Assembly (NCBI GenBank): GCA_022009775.1
Contig: CP091723.1
Coordinates: forward strand, 124,001 to 188,000
Direction: 5' to 3'
Source of the DNA: Christensenella sp.
GTDB lineage: Bacteria > Bacillota > Clostridia > Christensenellales > CAG-917
DNA: 64,000 nucleotides
In this document: piece by piece, positions 18,604 through 28,665 of the stretch
Numbering within the stretch: the first letter of the stretch is position 1
Layout: each line of letters starts with the position of its first letter
Program-made: the position numbers and the translations under genes
The notes under the pieces: generated by a model
The model's input: only the letters and a program-made list of their open reading frames with translations
What the model was told of the DNA's origin: nothing
Database searches by the model: none

Positions 18604-19539
18604 TCACAGTTTTTCGATCACTCTGAGTTTCGCGCTCTGAGATCTCGAATTGTTTTCAAGTTCTTCTTGGCTTGCCGTAATAGGCTTCTTGTTGACCAAT
18701 TCGACTTCCTGCACTTTGCCGCATACGCAGACCGGAAAGTCCGGCGGACACGTGCATGCAAGGCTCAATTCCTTAAATGCGGATTTGACGATTCTGTCTT
18801 CGAGAGAATGGAAAGTTATCACTGCCATTCTTCCGCCCTTTTCAAGTCTTCTCGCCATTGCGGTGACCGCTTCACCAAGACTTGAAAGTTCGTCGTTGAC
18901 TTCGATTCTTATTGCCTGAAAGGTTCGTTTTGCCGGATGTCCGAATTTCCATCTCGTCTTTGCGGGATAGGTGTCTTCCACTATCTTTGCAAGTTCGAGC
19001 GTCGTTTCAATCGGCTTTTCGCTTCTTGCTCTGACGATGTTTCTCGCAATTTGTCTTGCAAGTTTTTCTTCACCGTAATCGAAAAGAATTCTTGCAAGTT
19101 CGCTTTCCGTATAACCGTTTACGACTTCGTGTGCGCTGATTCTCTGAGATCTGTCCATTCTCATATCGAGCGGTGCGTCTTTCATATAACTGAATCCGCG
19201 CTCTGCGTTGTCAAGTTGATAACTGCTCACCCCGAGATCGAGAAGTATTCCGTCCACCTTGCCGACGCCTATCGAATCGAGTTCGTTTACGAGATTTTTG
19301 TAATCGTCGTGAATAAACGTCACTCTGTCTTTGTACGGCGCAAGTCTCTCGCCTGCCGCTTTCAATGCGTCTTCGTCTTTATCGACGCATATCAATCTTC
19401 CGTTTTCGGACAATCTCTTGACAATCTCTATCGAATGTCCCGCACCGCCGACCGTTCCGTCAACGTACGTTCCGTCCGCTTTGATGTTCAGCCCTTCGAG
19501 ACACTCGTTCAGCATCACGGGGATATGTGCAAATTCCAT
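18604..19539 (-). CDS. rsmH: 16S rRNA (cytosine-1402-N4)-methyltransferase RsmH
   Basis: Methylates C1402 of 16S rRNA with SAM. Contains HIPVMLNECLEGLN, the SAM-site DGTVGGAGHS, LLDLGVSSYQLDNAERGFSY and HPAKRTFQAIRIEVNDEL, all RsmH hallmarks. ~311 residues, normal. ATG 19539 is preferred; a GTG at 19545 overlapping the mraZ stop is also possible. Second gene of the dcw operon. Confidence 0.97.
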   Translation of the reverse strand: MEFAHIPVMLNECLEGLNIKADGTYVDGTVGGAGHSIEIVKRLSENGRLICVDKDEDALKAAGERLAPYKDRVTFIHDDYKNLVNELDSIGVGKVDGILLDLGVSSYQLDNAERGFSYMKDAPLDMRMDRSQRISAHEVVNGYTESELARILFDYGEEKLARQIARNIVRARSEKPIETTLELAKIVEDTYPAKTRWKFGHPAKRTFQAIRIEVNDELSSLGEAVTAMARRLEKGGRMAVITFHSLEDRIVKSAFKELSLACTCPPDFPVCVCGKVQEVELVNKKPITASQEELENNSRSQSAKLRVIEKL

Positions 19540-19541
19540 TT

Positions 19542-19982
19542 TCACACCCCGTACTTTTTAAGGTCTTGAATCATCTTGTCAATCTTGTTCGGGTCAAGCA
19601 CTCCGTATCTTTCGTCCCACTTCTCTGCGGGCCACACTTCGAGATAAGACATCTTGCCGACGAACACGAGTTCTTTTTGAAAACCGAATTTGTCTTTTAT
19701 CGTCTTGTCGAGAGTCGCTCTGCCTTGTGCGTCTTCTTCAAGCGAGCCGCTGAATGAAAACACTGCGGAAGTAAATTCCGTGTCGGACGTGTACGGATTT
19801 TGGTTGACCATCTCCGAGAACATCGTCTCGACCTTCTCTTCGGGAACGATATACATGCATCCGTTTTTGCCCGGCAGATAATAAGGATTTGCGCCGAGTC
19901 CTTCGCGGAACTTGACAGGTATCCTGAATCTGTTTTTCTCGTCGAGTTGGTGACGAGCATTGCCGAGCATGAATTTTGCCAT
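19542..19982 (-). CDS. mraZ: Transcriptional regulator MraZ
   Basis: 146-residue double SpoVT/AbrB-fold protein that binds its own promoter and controls the dcw operon. Two AbrB-like halves: DEKNRFRIPVKFREGLG (~14-30) and DAQGRATLDKTIKDKFGF (~85-102). Start ATG 19982 follows AAGGAAG; the longer in-frame ORF extends through the promoter and is rejected. First gene of the dcw cluster. Confidence 0.96.
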   Translation of the reverse strand: MAKFMLGNARHQLDEKNRFRIPVKFREGLGANPYYLPGKNGCMYIVPEEKVETMFSEMVNQNPYTSDTEFTSAVFSFSGSLEEDAQGRATLDKTIKDKFGFQKELVFVGKMSYLEVWPAEKWDERYGVLDPNKIDKMIQDLKKYGV

Positions 19983-19989
19983 CGTTACT

Positions 19990-20063
19990 TCCTTTTGGGG
20001 ACAATTTGGGTGTGGAATCCCCTTTACGTTTGTTATTGTATAACAATATAATTTGGTTGTCAA
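19990..20063 (-). promoter_or_regulatory. dcw operon promoter with putative MraZ boxes
   Basis: TTGACA (20058-20063), 17 bp, TACAAT (20035-20040). Between promoter and mraZ the plus strand reads TGGGGACAATTTGGGTGTGG, i.e. TGGG-type words about 11 bp apart, resembling the direct repeats MraZ binds. The MraZ assignment is inference. Confidence 0.7.
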
Positions 20064-20443
20064 GGGAATTTTTCCATTTTTGACCACAAATTTTTTCGCC
20101 TATTTAGTGTATTTTTTGAGAATTTTATACATTTAATTTTATTAACAAGTAAACCGTATACAAAAGGCAATTTTTCATTCATTTTCATTTTCCGCCACAC
20201 CCCCACTAAACAGTGAAAATTCGCAAAAAACGACATTTTAACAATGCCTTAAAAATGAATTATCGGACGTTTTGACGATTAATTTTTGAATAAAGTTTAT
20301 ATATTCTTATGATTGTTTTTATAAAAACTTAATAAAAGTTTTCATCGAGCAATAAGCCGAACGTCTTCTTTTCTTGCTTTTTGCAACAAAATCCGCCCCG
20401 TCGCATATATTGCATCAAACGAAAAAAATAAGGAGATAAAAAG
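20064..20443. other. AT-rich intergenic region, no gene seen
   Basis: About 380 bp between the divergent mraZ promoter and the coat-like gene. No ORF, tRNA or strong hairpin. Near its right end AC, 16 bp, then CATATATTG resembles a sigma-K type promoter for the next gene, a weak call. Confidence 0.4.
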
Positions 20444-21076
20444 ATGTCTTTTTGTAACAACAGTTCAACTCCCGACAGATGTCCCGGGAACATCAACGGC
20501 AATCCTATGAATGGCTTGTGCGAAAAAGTCTGCATTCAAACCGTCAAAATCTTTGACGCCTGTATGCTTCAGACAAGCATCGACGCAACGGTTGCACTCA
20601 CCAACCTGTCGCCCGCAACACCCACTTTGCCACTCACCTTCGTAAGCGGTTCTTCCACTTCTCAAACGGGAACGATAACCGCCCTTACGATAACTCCGAT
20701 TGCGGACCGTCCGGGCCTTTCACGCGTCACGGCAACGATCGGCATCCCCGTGCAGATTGCCTACACCGACGCAAACGGCACGGCAGGCACGGGAACAGGC
20801 ACGATTTCCGTATCGCAAGACGTCGTCATGTGCGTTCCGACAGGCAGTGTAATCACGCCGAATATCGCGGCAACCGTAAACATGGCGTCACCGCGCGGCA
20901 CTTACGTGAGCGACTACACGTTCTCGATCACGTGCTGCGTCACGATCATTCTGAGCGTTCAAGCGCCCGTCAACCTTCTCGTTCCGTCGTACGGCTATTG
21001 CAAGATACCGCCCTGCACGGAATTCAGTCAGGATGCATGCCAAGGCGTATTCGACCTGCCGCTCTTCCCGACCTGA
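20444..21076 (+). CDS. Cysteine-rich secreted/coat-like protein, function unknown
   Basis: 210 residues with a strong ribosome site (AAGGAG, 8 bases). The N-terminus is Cys/Pro/Asn rich (CNNSSTPDRCPG), then CEKVCIQTVKIFDACM, then a Thr/Ala/Gly/Ser-rich middle of alternating beta-prone segments, and a Cys-rich end (SITCCVTIIL, YGYCKIPPCTEFSQDAC). No signal peptide or membrane helix. Proteins with an N-terminal '...RVC.Q..KV.D.C' motif are common in spore-forming Clostridia, and the composition suits a spore coat or exosporium component; that role is inference. A possible sigma-K promoter upstream fits. Followed by a strong terminator. Confidence 0.6.
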   Translation: MSFCNNSSTPDRCPGNINGNPMNGLCEKVCIQTVKIFDACMLQTSIDATVALTNLSPATPTLPLTFVSGSSTSQTGTITALTITPIADRPGLSRVTATIGIPVQIAYTDANGTAGTGTGTISVSQDVVMCVPTGSVITPNIAATVNMASPRGTYVSDYTFSITCCVTIILSVQAPVNLLVPSYGYCKIPPCTEFSQDACQGVFDLPLFPT

Positions 21077-21129
21077 GACAATAACACAATAACGAATAAA
21101 TAGAGTGAAGCACAATTTCATAAGTACTT

Positions 21130-21157
21130 AAAAATGACGGTTGACGCCGTCATTTTT
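21130..21157. terminator. Terminator after the coat-like gene
   Basis: AAAAATGACGG-ttgacg-CCGTCATTTTT, perfect 11-bp stem including the A/T tracts. The following ~200 bp are very AT-rich and hold only the next promoter. Confidence 0.85.
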
Positions 21158-21339
21158 ACGTTTACGATATAGTTTACGAAAAATCAGAAGCGACAAACCC
21201 GCGGATAACGATATAAAATAAATACAGGAAATTAAAAAAAAATAAGAAAGGAAATCGCAGCGTTTTATAAAAACAAAGTATAGAAAAATATGGATAATAA
21301 ACCATATAAATAAATTATAAATATAAATAAGCCGTAGGA

Positions 21340-21368
21340 TTGAAATAAAAAAATCCGTATGATATAAT
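21340..21368 (+). promoter_or_regulatory. Promoter giving a leaderless phosphoesterase mRNA
   Basis: TTGAAA (21340-21345), 17 bp, TATAAT (21363-21368), then only 6 bases before the ATG and no ribosome site. Confidence 0.75.
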
Positions 21369-21374
21369 AAAAAT

Positions 21375-22089
21375 ATGAAAGTATTTGCGATAAGCGATTT
21401 ACATCTTTCCACCGCCGTCGAAAAGCCTATGGATATTTTCGGAGACGGTTGGCAAAACCACTTCGTTAAAATCAGCGAAGATTGGCAAAACAAGGTCACG
21501 AACGATGACCTTATTTTGCTTGGCGGAGATATGTCTTGGGGACTCGCTGCCGACCAAGCCGCCCCCGATTACGCGCTTGTCGAAGCACTCAACGGCAAAA
21601 AGTTCGTCGTGAAAGGCAATCACGATTACTACTGGAACTCACTCAGTAAAATGCGCGCAAAATTCCCCGCTTTCAATTTTATACAAAACAATGCATACAG
21701 AGAAGAAGCAAAGAGCGGAAAAGGCGTGGTTATCGCAGGCTCTCGCGGATGGAACATTCCTTGCAAAGATACGAGCGAAGACGATTTGAAAATATATCAA
21801 CGCGAACTTATCCGTCTCAACCTCTCGCTTTCAACCGCAAAGGCAATGCAAAAAGACGGCGACGTTCTGATTGCCGTTTTGCACTATCCGCCGTTTGACG
21901 CAAACTATCAAGACACCGAAGTGACCGCCATTCTTGAAAAAATACAACGTGGACTATGCCTTATACGGACATCTTCACGGCAAAAACGTGCGAGTCACTC
22001 CCCGTTTCAAAAAGAACGGAATCGAGTATATCCTCACGTCCTGCGACCTTGTGGAGAACAAAGTCATTGAAGTGTGCCGAATCGATTAA
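21375..22089 (+). CDS. Calcineurin-like metallophosphoesterase (one frameshift)
   Basis: Cytosolic dimetal phosphoesterase of unknown substrate. Metal motifs in order: ISDLHLS (DxH), LLGGDMSWG (GD), VKGNHDYYW (GNHD), VLHYPPF, and after frame correction YGHLHGKNV (GHxH). The break is in the A6 run 21937-21942; with A5 the protein continues to ILTSCDLVENKVIEV and stops at 22089, ~237 residues. The family is widespread in Firmicutes as a stand-alone gene. Transcribed alone from a leaderless-type promoter. Confidence 0.85.
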
Positions 22090-22204
22090 ACGAATCAAAA
22101 ATTTGCAAATCATTTCAAGAAGTATTATAAAAATCATTACTTTTTAGAAAGGTTTTATCACAATATGGAGATTTTAGAATCCTTTTGCATAAAACCATAG
22201 AAAA

Positions 22205-22243
22205 AATAAACACCGAGTTTGGATTGCCAAATTCGGTGTTTTT
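22205..22243. terminator. Bidirectional terminator between phosphoesterase and engB
   Basis: CACCGAgTTTGG-attg-CCAAAtTCGGTG followed by TTTTT; A-rich on the other side. The two genes converge here. Confidence 0.8.
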
Positions 22244-22320
22244 CAATTTTGTATCGAATTGAAAAATCTTTCTTCGAGAAAAACCTATTATTTTTCAAGA
22301 AAAATTTAATGTCACGACGC

Positions 22321-22977
22321 TCATTGAGCGTCGTTTTCGACAGTGTCTTCACCGCCTTGCTTTCCGTTTCTAGCGGATAATTTAAGCGAATTCTGATGTT
22401 CGAGCAAGACGTCGATTTTGCTTAGTACTTCGTCTTTACCCGTCTTGGCAAGAGACGATGTGACAAGAATATCTTTCACCCCGACGCACAAAGAAGACGC
22501 TATGACAGCCTTACACTTTTGTTGTTGAGCGCGAGAAAGTTTGTCCGCCTTCGTTGCGATTATCGTGAACGGAATACGATAGTTGTACAAGTAATTAATG
22601 AGCATTTTATCATCGTCTGTAGGCTCATGGCGAATATCGACAAGCACAAATACGTTTATAAGATTTTCGCTCGTCTGAAAATAGTTTTCAATCAGCACGC
22701 CCCACTTCTGTTTTTCCCCGCGATTGACTTTCGCATAACCGTATCCCGGCAAGTCGACAAAATAGTACTCGCCGTTGTTTATCTCAAAATAATTCAAAAG
22801 GCGCGTGCGCCCCGGCTCTTGAGACGTTTTGGCAAGTTTGTTCTGATTCACCATGAAATTGATAAAGGAAGATTTTCCGACGTTAGATTTGCCCGCAATT
22901 GCAATCTCAGGCGCATCATAGGTCGGAATATTCTTTCCGTCAGCAACAGATATAATAAACTTCGCTTGTTTTATCAT
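22321..22977 (-). CDS. engB: Ribosome biogenesis GTPase EngB/YsxC
   Basis: Essential GTPase for 50S assembly. G motifs: GKSNVGKSS (G1), GRTRLL (G2 region), DLPGYGYAKV (G3), TKADKLS (G4), SSLAKTG (G5). 218 residues with a ~20-residue polar C-terminal tail beyond the family norm. Follows clpX on the same strand as in B. subtilis (lon/clpX-ysxC neighbourhood). Confidence 0.95.
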   Translation of the reverse strand: MIKQAKFIISVADGKNIPTYDAPEIAIAGKSNVGKSSFINFMVNQNKLAKTSQEPGRTRLLNYFEINNGEYYFVDLPGYGYAKVNRGEKQKWGVLIENYFQTSENLINVFVLVDIRHEPTDDDKMLINYLYNYRIPFTIIATKADKLSRAQQQKCKAVIASSLCVGVKDILVTSSLAKTGKDEVLSKIDVLLEHQNSLKLSARNGKQGGEDTVENDAQ

Positions 22978-23029
22978 TCGTTCACCTACAACAATTTGTT
23001 TTATAATTCAATTTTGGCAAAAGAGCATA

Positions 23030-23056
23030 AAAACAGCGCATCTAATGCGCTGTTTT
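23030..23056 (-). terminator. Terminator downstream of clpX
   Basis: AAAACAGCGCA-loop-TGCGCTGTTTT followed on the minus strand by TTTATGC. It lies between clpX and engB. Confidence 0.8.
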
Positions 23057-23060
23057 AAGA

Positions 23061-24323
23061 TTATGCAATGTTATTTGCGGTTTTTTCTTTCACGCCTTGC
23101 GTTCTCACGACGATAGGTTTTTCGGTCTTTTCGATTGCGCCTTTGGTGACGATGACTTTTTCAATGTCGTTATCGGAGGGAATCTCAAACATGAGTTCGA
23201 GAAGCACGTCTTCAAGGATTGCACGAAGTCCGCGTGCGCCGGTGTTGAGTTGGATTGCTTTTGCCGCAACCGCTCTCAAAGCGTCGTCTTCAAATTCAAG
23301 ATCCACGCCGTCAAGCTCAAACTGATACTTATATTGTTTCACAAGCGCGTTCTTCGGCTCTGACAAAATCTTGACAAGCGCGTTTTCATCGAGCGCGTTG
23401 AGACCGACCACGATTGGCACACGACCGACAAATTCGGGAATAAGACCGTATTTGATGAGATCGGCAGGTTGCAACGCTTCGATAAGTTCGTCATAGCGAT
23501 AATCCACCGTGCCTTTGACAGCCGAACCGAATCCGAGTTTTGAATTATCCTTTCTTTGGTCGATGATTTTGTCCAAATCGACAAATGCGCCTCCGCAGAG
23601 GAACAAGATATTCGTCGTATCGAGTTGATAGCACTCTTGATTCGGGTGCTTTCTTCCGCCTTGCGGGGGAACGTTGGCAACCGTACCTTCGATGATTTTT
23701 AGAAGTGCCTGTTGTACGCCTTCACCACTCACGTCACGAGTTATTGACACGTTTTCGCCTTTCTTGGCGATTTTATCGATTTCGTCGATATAAACAATGC
23801 CGATTTCCGCGCGTTTCAGATCTCCGTTTGCCGATTGAATGAGTTTGAGAAGGATATTTTCAACGTCTTCGCCGACGTAGCCTGCTTCGGTGAGCGTCGT
23901 TGCATCTGCAACCGCAAACGGAACGTTGAGAATCTGTGCAAGAGTCTTTGCAAGCAAAGTCTTACCCGATCCCGTAGGTCCGAGCAAAAGCACGTTGCTC
24001 TTTTCAATCACCACGCCGTCGTTTTTCTTCTTCTCTCCGAGTTGGCTTATGCGTTTATAATGATTGTACACGGCAACGGACAACACTCGTTTTGCGCTGT
24101 CCTGACCGATGATATATTCGTCGAGTTTCGCCTTTATTTCCTTTGGCGTATACAAACTCAAACCCGAATTATCGGTGGATTTGCCTTTGTTGAGAATATA
24201 CTCGCAAGTTTCTATGCATTCGTTGCAAATGGTCATGCCGTTGGGACCGTTGATTATGGTCTCGACTTCGCTTTCGCTTTTGCCGCAGAAACTGCAATGT
24301 GTTTCCTTATGATAATTTTCCAT
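23061..24323 (-). CDS. clpX: ATP-dependent Clp protease ATP-binding subunit ClpX
   Basis: AAA+ unfoldase feeding ClpP. N-terminal zinc domain with CSFCGKSE and CNECIETCEYI (four Cys), Walker A GPTGSGKT, Walker B IVYIDEID, sensor motifs and the IGF-type ClpP-contact loop LGFGS. 420 residues, normal. GGAG precedes the ATG. Third gene of tig-clpP-clpX. Confidence 0.97.
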   Translation of the reverse strand: MENYHKETHCSFCGKSESEVETIINGPNGMTICNECIETCEYILNKGKSTDNSGLSLYTPKEIKAKLDEYIIGQDSAKRVLSVAVYNHYKRISQLGEKKKNDGVVIEKSNVLLLGPTGSGKTLLAKTLAQILNVPFAVADATTLTEAGYVGEDVENILLKLIQSANGDLKRAEIGIVYIDEIDKIAKKGENVSITRDVSGEGVQQALLKIIEGTVANVPPQGGRKHPNQECYQLDTTNILFLCGGAFVDLDKIIDQRKDNSKLGFGSAVKGTVDYRYDELIEALQPADLIKYGLIPEFVGRVPIVVGLNALDENALVKILSEPKNALVKQYKYQFELDGVDLEFEDDALRAVAAKAIQLNTGARGLRAILEDVLLELMFEIPSDNDIEKVIVTKGAIEKTEKPIVVRTQGVKEKTANNIA

Positions 24324-24420
24324 ATTGTTATATACTCCGAATAAGCGCGATATATGCGGTTAGATTGTCACTTTCCGCATATCACGCTAAATTTTGGGAT
24401 AATTTCGTATTTTGCCGACT

Positions 24421-25017
24421 TTATTTTCTCGAATAGAAAATTTTGTCAACGAGACCATACTTTTCGGCTTCTTCCGCCGTCATATAGAAGTCGCGGTCGG
24501 TGTCGACTTCGATTTTTGAAAGCGGTTGAGACGTATTCTGAGCAAGAATATCGTTGATACGCTTTTTAGTTTTCAAAATTTCGTTTGCCTGAATTGCGAT
24601 GTCACTAGCCTGACCTTGCGCGCCGCCGAGCGGTTGATGAATCATGACTTTTGCATTCGGAAGAGAGAATCTCTTTCCCTTTGCGCCGGACGAGAGCAAG
24701 AATGCGCCCATAGATGCCGCCATACCGATACAAATCGTGGAAACGTCGCACTTGATGTAGTTCATCGTGTCGTAGATTGCAAAGCCTGCAGACACCGAAC
24801 CGCCGGGGCTGTTGATGTAAAGACTGATGTCTTTCGTGGAGTCTTTGCCTTCGAGATAGATGAGTTGTGCAACGACGAGATCCGCGACGTTATCGTCGAT
24901 TTCCCCGGTCAAAAAGATAATTCTGTCTTCGAGAAGTCTGGAATAGATATCGTACGAGCGTTCACCCCTGCCGGTCTGCTCGACAACCATAGGTATAAGT
25001 TGATTTTTCACGTTCAT
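24421..25017 (-). CDS. clpP: ATP-dependent Clp protease proteolytic subunit ClpP
   Basis: Serine protease forming the 14-mer chamber. Catalytic triad visible: Ser in GMAASMGAF, His in MIHQPLGG, Asp in VDTDRDFYM. Start ATG 25017 (MNVKNQLIPMVVEQTGRGERSYDIYSRLL) follows GGAG and matches the family; the 35 residues upstream in frame are rejected. 198 residues. Confidence 0.97.
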   Translation of the reverse strand: MNVKNQLIPMVVEQTGRGERSYDIYSRLLEDRIIFLTGEIDDNVADLVVAQLIYLEGKDSTKDISLYINSPGGSVSAGFAIYDTMNYIKCDVSTICIGMAASMGAFLLSSGAKGKRFSLPNAKVMIHQPLGGAQGQASDIAIQANEILKTKKRINDILAQNTSQPLSKIEVDTDRDFYMTAEEAEKYGLVDKIFYSRK

Positions 25018-25198
25018 AATAACTCCGTTTTTTTGCGATACGAGTTGCCGTATCCGCCTGCCGTCACCCGAAATTTTTTCGTCTCGGGCAAAATTCGGCG
25101 AAAATTTTCTTTTTATACGCATTCCGCTTGCTATAAGAGCAAGCGGAACGAGTCAGAGCGTCCCAGGACACTCTTATTTTACACATTAAGCACAGCGA

Positions 25199-26604
25199 TT
25201 ATTCTGCGTCGGTCGTGGCTTTTGCTGTCTTTTTTCGTTGTTTTTTTGGCAGCAGGCTTCTTCTCTTCGACGGGTGTTTCTTCGCTTTCCGCTTTGTCCG
25301 CTTTCTTAGCTGCGGGTTTCTTTGCAGCAAGGTTTTCTTTTGGTAAGGAAGTCAAGCAACTTCTCGTTCATGATGGAATTGACGATGTAGTCTACTTGCT
25401 CTTTGTGGAGATTCTTCTTGAAATCTTCGACGGATTGATTGCTTTCTTTTGCAAACTCTTCCATCTTCGCATCGATTTCCTTGTCTTCGATCTTGAGATC
25501 TTCGGCTTTGATGAGTTGTTCCATAACAAGACGCACTTTGACGGTCTTCCCTGCCTGATCCTTGTATTGTTCGACAAGTTGATCTCTCGTCATGTTGAGA
25601 TATTTGAGATAATCGTCGAGTTTGAGACCTTGATACATGAGACGATATTCGAATTCGTGCACCATGTCGTCTGCTTCGCGATCGATCATTGCGGTCGGAA
25701 TTTCAACGGTTGAAGCGTCAACGATTTTTTCGACGACTGCGTCTTCAAATTCACGGTCTGCCTTGTCTTGCTCTTCCTTGGTGATTTTTGCCTTAACGTC
25801 TGCTTTGTACTCTGCAAGAGTGTCGAATTCGGAGATTTCTTTGACAAATTCGTCATCGATTGCAGGAAGTTCTTTCACTTTGACAGCCTTGACGGTGCAT
25901 GCGAACACTGCTTCTTTGCCTGCGAGATTTTCCGCTTGATAGTTCTCGGGGAAAGTCACTTTGACGTCTTTTTGATCGCCTGCTTTGACGCCGACGAGTT
26001 GGTCTTCGAATCCGGGAATGAACGTGCCGCTTCCGAGTTCGAGATCATAATCGTTTGCGCTGCCGCCTTCGAATGCTACTCCGTCAACGCTTCCGACAAA
26101 ATCGATAGTCACGGTGTTGCCGTTGACTGCCGCGGTGTCCACGTCGATGAGACGCGCTTGCTTTTCTTGTTCTTGTGCGATTCTTTCGTCCACTTGTTTT
26201 GCAGTGACTTTGACCGCTTTCTTTGCAACGTTGAGACCTTTATATTGTCCGAGAACGACTTCGGGCTTGACAACCATGACGATTGAGAATTTCACACCGC
26301 CGTCTTCGGTCATATCGACATCACATACGCTGTCGACAGCCACGAAATCGTAGTTTTCGTCTTTTTCGAGTTCTTCAAGAGAAGAATCGATGAGTTCGTT
26401 TACAGCGTCGCTGAAAAACACGCCTTGACCATACATACCTTCAATAACTCTTTGCGGAGCATGACCTTTTCTGAAACCGGGAACAGCATATTTGTGCTTG
26501 GTTTTTTCATAGGCTTGCTTGATTGCTGCGTTGAATTTGTCCTTGTCCACAACGTAATTGAATTTGACTTGGCTTTTTTCCAACTTTTCTACTGTGTAGT
26601 TCAT
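25199..26604 (-). CDS. tig: Trigger factor (two C-terminal frameshifts)
   Basis: Ribosome-bound chaperone and peptidyl-prolyl isomerase. Ribosome-binding motif region GFRKGHAPQRVIEGMYG (~43-59), PPIase domain ~150-245 (TIDFVGSVDGVAFEGG), C-terminal helical domain to ~425. The uncorrected frame stops at 25306, but removing one A near 25340 and correcting the A6 run in the 25225-25245 area gives a Lys/Ala/Thr-rich tail ending TTDAE at 25199. The basic low-complexity tail is longer than in B. subtilis Tig. GGAGG precedes the ATG. First gene of the clp cluster. Confidence 0.93.
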
Positions 26605-26728
26605 TTGTCCTCCATGTCCGCACGGGATGCGCGGATATATATTTTATAACAAGTAGATGTATTCTATCACAAAGAGCAGTAAAAATCAAATGATTTTGCG
26701 GCGTGTTGCAAACAAGTTGCGATTTTTA

Positions 26729-26757
26729 TTGAAAAATTTTCAAAACCTTGCTAAAAT
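26729..26757 (+). promoter_or_regulatory. Promoter giving a leaderless rqcH mRNA
   Basis: TTGAAA, 17 bp, TAAAAT, then 7 bases to the ATG at 26765 without a ribosome site. Confidence 0.7.
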
Positions 26758-26764
26758 GTAGCGT

Positions 26765-28482
26765 ATGGGAAGCGATTTATTTGCACTTTGCGCCCTTGCA
26801 AAAGAATTGAACGAAGAATTGCAAAGCGCGAGAATAGACAAGATTCAACAACCCGAAACGGACGAGTTGCGCTTTTTCGTGCGCTCGAAAGGCAAAAACA
26901 GATGTCTCGTTGTCTCTTGCAACGCCGGCGCACCGAGAATTCACTTCACGACGAGCAAAAAGGCAAGTCCTATGGTTGCGCCCAATCTTTGCATGCTCCT
27001 GCGCAAATATCTCACCAACGCAAGCATTGAAAGCGTCAAAATCTACAATGCCGACCGCATTTTACAACTAAAATTCAATGCAAAGACCGAGATGCGCGAC
27101 GACAAGGACTTCTATCTTTTCGTCGAGATCATGAACAGATATTCAAACATAGTCTTCACCGACGACAATCTTGTGATTTTGGATGCGGTCAAACATCTTC
27201 CGCTCGATATGGCGCGCGACCACGTCGTTTTGCGCGGTGTAACCTACGCCCCTGTCGCACAAAAGAAAATCAGCTATCTAAACAACTGTTTTTCGGTTTT
27301 TGACAATTTTGCGGGCGGCGATTTGCACAAGTTTATTCTTGACAATATATCGGGTTTTGCAGGCACGACCGTAAGCGAGATTTTGCTCCGTTCAGGGCTT
27401 CGAAGCGAATGTGCTCCGCTCTCTCAAACGGAAAAAGAACGCCTGTTTTCAACCATAAAAGCATTTGCGAGCATAGGCGAAGTTTCGCCCGAAATCGCAA
27501 CCGAGCCTTGCGTGATACAAGACAAAGAAGTCTACCCCATAGTTTATCGCTGTCTCGACGACGGAACGAACGTCAAACGTTTTGCGACTATGAGCGACGC
27601 TTTCGATGCGCTCGTGACGGACGCGGACAAGGATATTCGCAACAAAGCAAGGCTGAAATCTCTCGCCACACAAGCAAAACACCTGCGCCAAAAAGTCGAA
27701 AAAAACGTTGCGATTGACCTTGCCCGTCTCAAAGAATGCGAAGATATGGAAAAATTCCGTATATACGGCGAGCTTATCGTCAACAACATATATCGCATAC
27801 AAAAAGGCGACGAAAACCTTGTTTGCACCAACTATTACGATGATACCGAAGTGAAAATTCCGCTTGACGCAAGGCTTTCTCCGTCAAAGAATTCAACCGC
27901 CTATTACAACAAATACAACAAGCTCAAACGCACCAAAGAATTCACCGTCAAAAAACTTGCCGACGACAAAGATTTGCTCGAATACGTCAAGTCCATAGAA
28001 GACGAAATCGCAAATCTCCCCTACGAGAGCGACTTGTCGTCCATAGAAGACGAAATCGTTGCGCTCGGCGGTGGCAAAAAGCAAAAGTCCGTCAAGAAAA
28101 TTCGCAAAGAAAAGGCAGAACCGCCATATATCTATGAAGTGGACGGATTTTATATCTATCGCGGCAAAAACAACATCCAAAACGATGAACTCACCTTCAA
28201 AACAGCGTCATCGTCGGATATATGGATGCACCTGAAAAACGATCACGGCGCACACACGATCATCGTCACGGACGGACGAGAAGTGCCCGACAACGTCATC
28301 AAGATCGCAAGCGAAATCACTGCAAGCACCAAAACCGCCAACGTTGAAGTGGACTACACCGCTCGCCGCAACGTCAAACGAAAACCGAACGGACACCGGG
28401 GCAAGTGATATACGTCAACTATCAAACCGTTGTCGCCACCCCGAACAAACATGAAGAATACTTGAAAAAAGCCACTGTTTAG
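26765..28482 (+). CDS. rqcH: Rqc2/NFACT family ribosome quality-control protein RqcH (one frameshift)
   Basis: Binds split 50S subunits carrying stalled chains and recruits tRNA-Ala for C-terminal tailing. NFACT-N domain residues ~1-170, two coiled-coil arms (~270-440), and the NFACT-R domain with GFYIYRGKNNIQNDELTFKTA and DIWMHLKNDHGAHTII. The frame breaks at caccggggcaag near 28400 (one base missing); correction yields NGHPGQVIYVNYQTVVATPNKHEEYLKKATV and a stop at 28482. 572 residues, normal. Its stop lies inside the terminator stem. Confidence 0.92.
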
Positions 28483-28493
28483 TGGCTTTTTTT
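28465..28493 (+). terminator. Terminator overlapping the rqcH stop codon
   Basis: AAAAAAGCCACT-gttt-AGTGGCTTTTTTT. The stem includes the last codons and the TAG. Confidence 0.88.
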
Positions 28494-28558
28494 GATAATT
28501 AATAATGAATAATTAAGGATAAACAGACATTGAAATTGTCGAAATAAGATTGTAATAT

Positions 28559-28662
28559 TTGGATAATAACAAGGAAAACCCCTTGTCGGCAACCCTATCG
28601 TACACATTGTACGTGAGTTGACAGGCAAGGGGCTTTGACGATGTTATTCGCCGTTTGGCGCG
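28559..28662 (-). repeat. Structured palindromic element, copy E
   Basis: One of five ~105-bp elements, read here in gene sense on the minus strand. Helices: outer AATAAC/GTTATT; P2 CCCCTTG (28579-28585)/CAAGGGG (28626-28632); P3 CAAC (28590-28593)/GTTG (28617-28620); P4 CGTAC (28599-28603)/GTACG (28609-28613) with 5-nt loop; end hairpin CGCC-GTTT-GGCG (28649-28660). Compared with the other copies P2, P3 and the end hairpin all differ in sequence yet pair. Starts 4 bp after the PAP2 stop. An AT-rich stretch (28495-28520) lies on its far side. Confidence 0.8.
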
Positions 28663-28665
28663 CTA

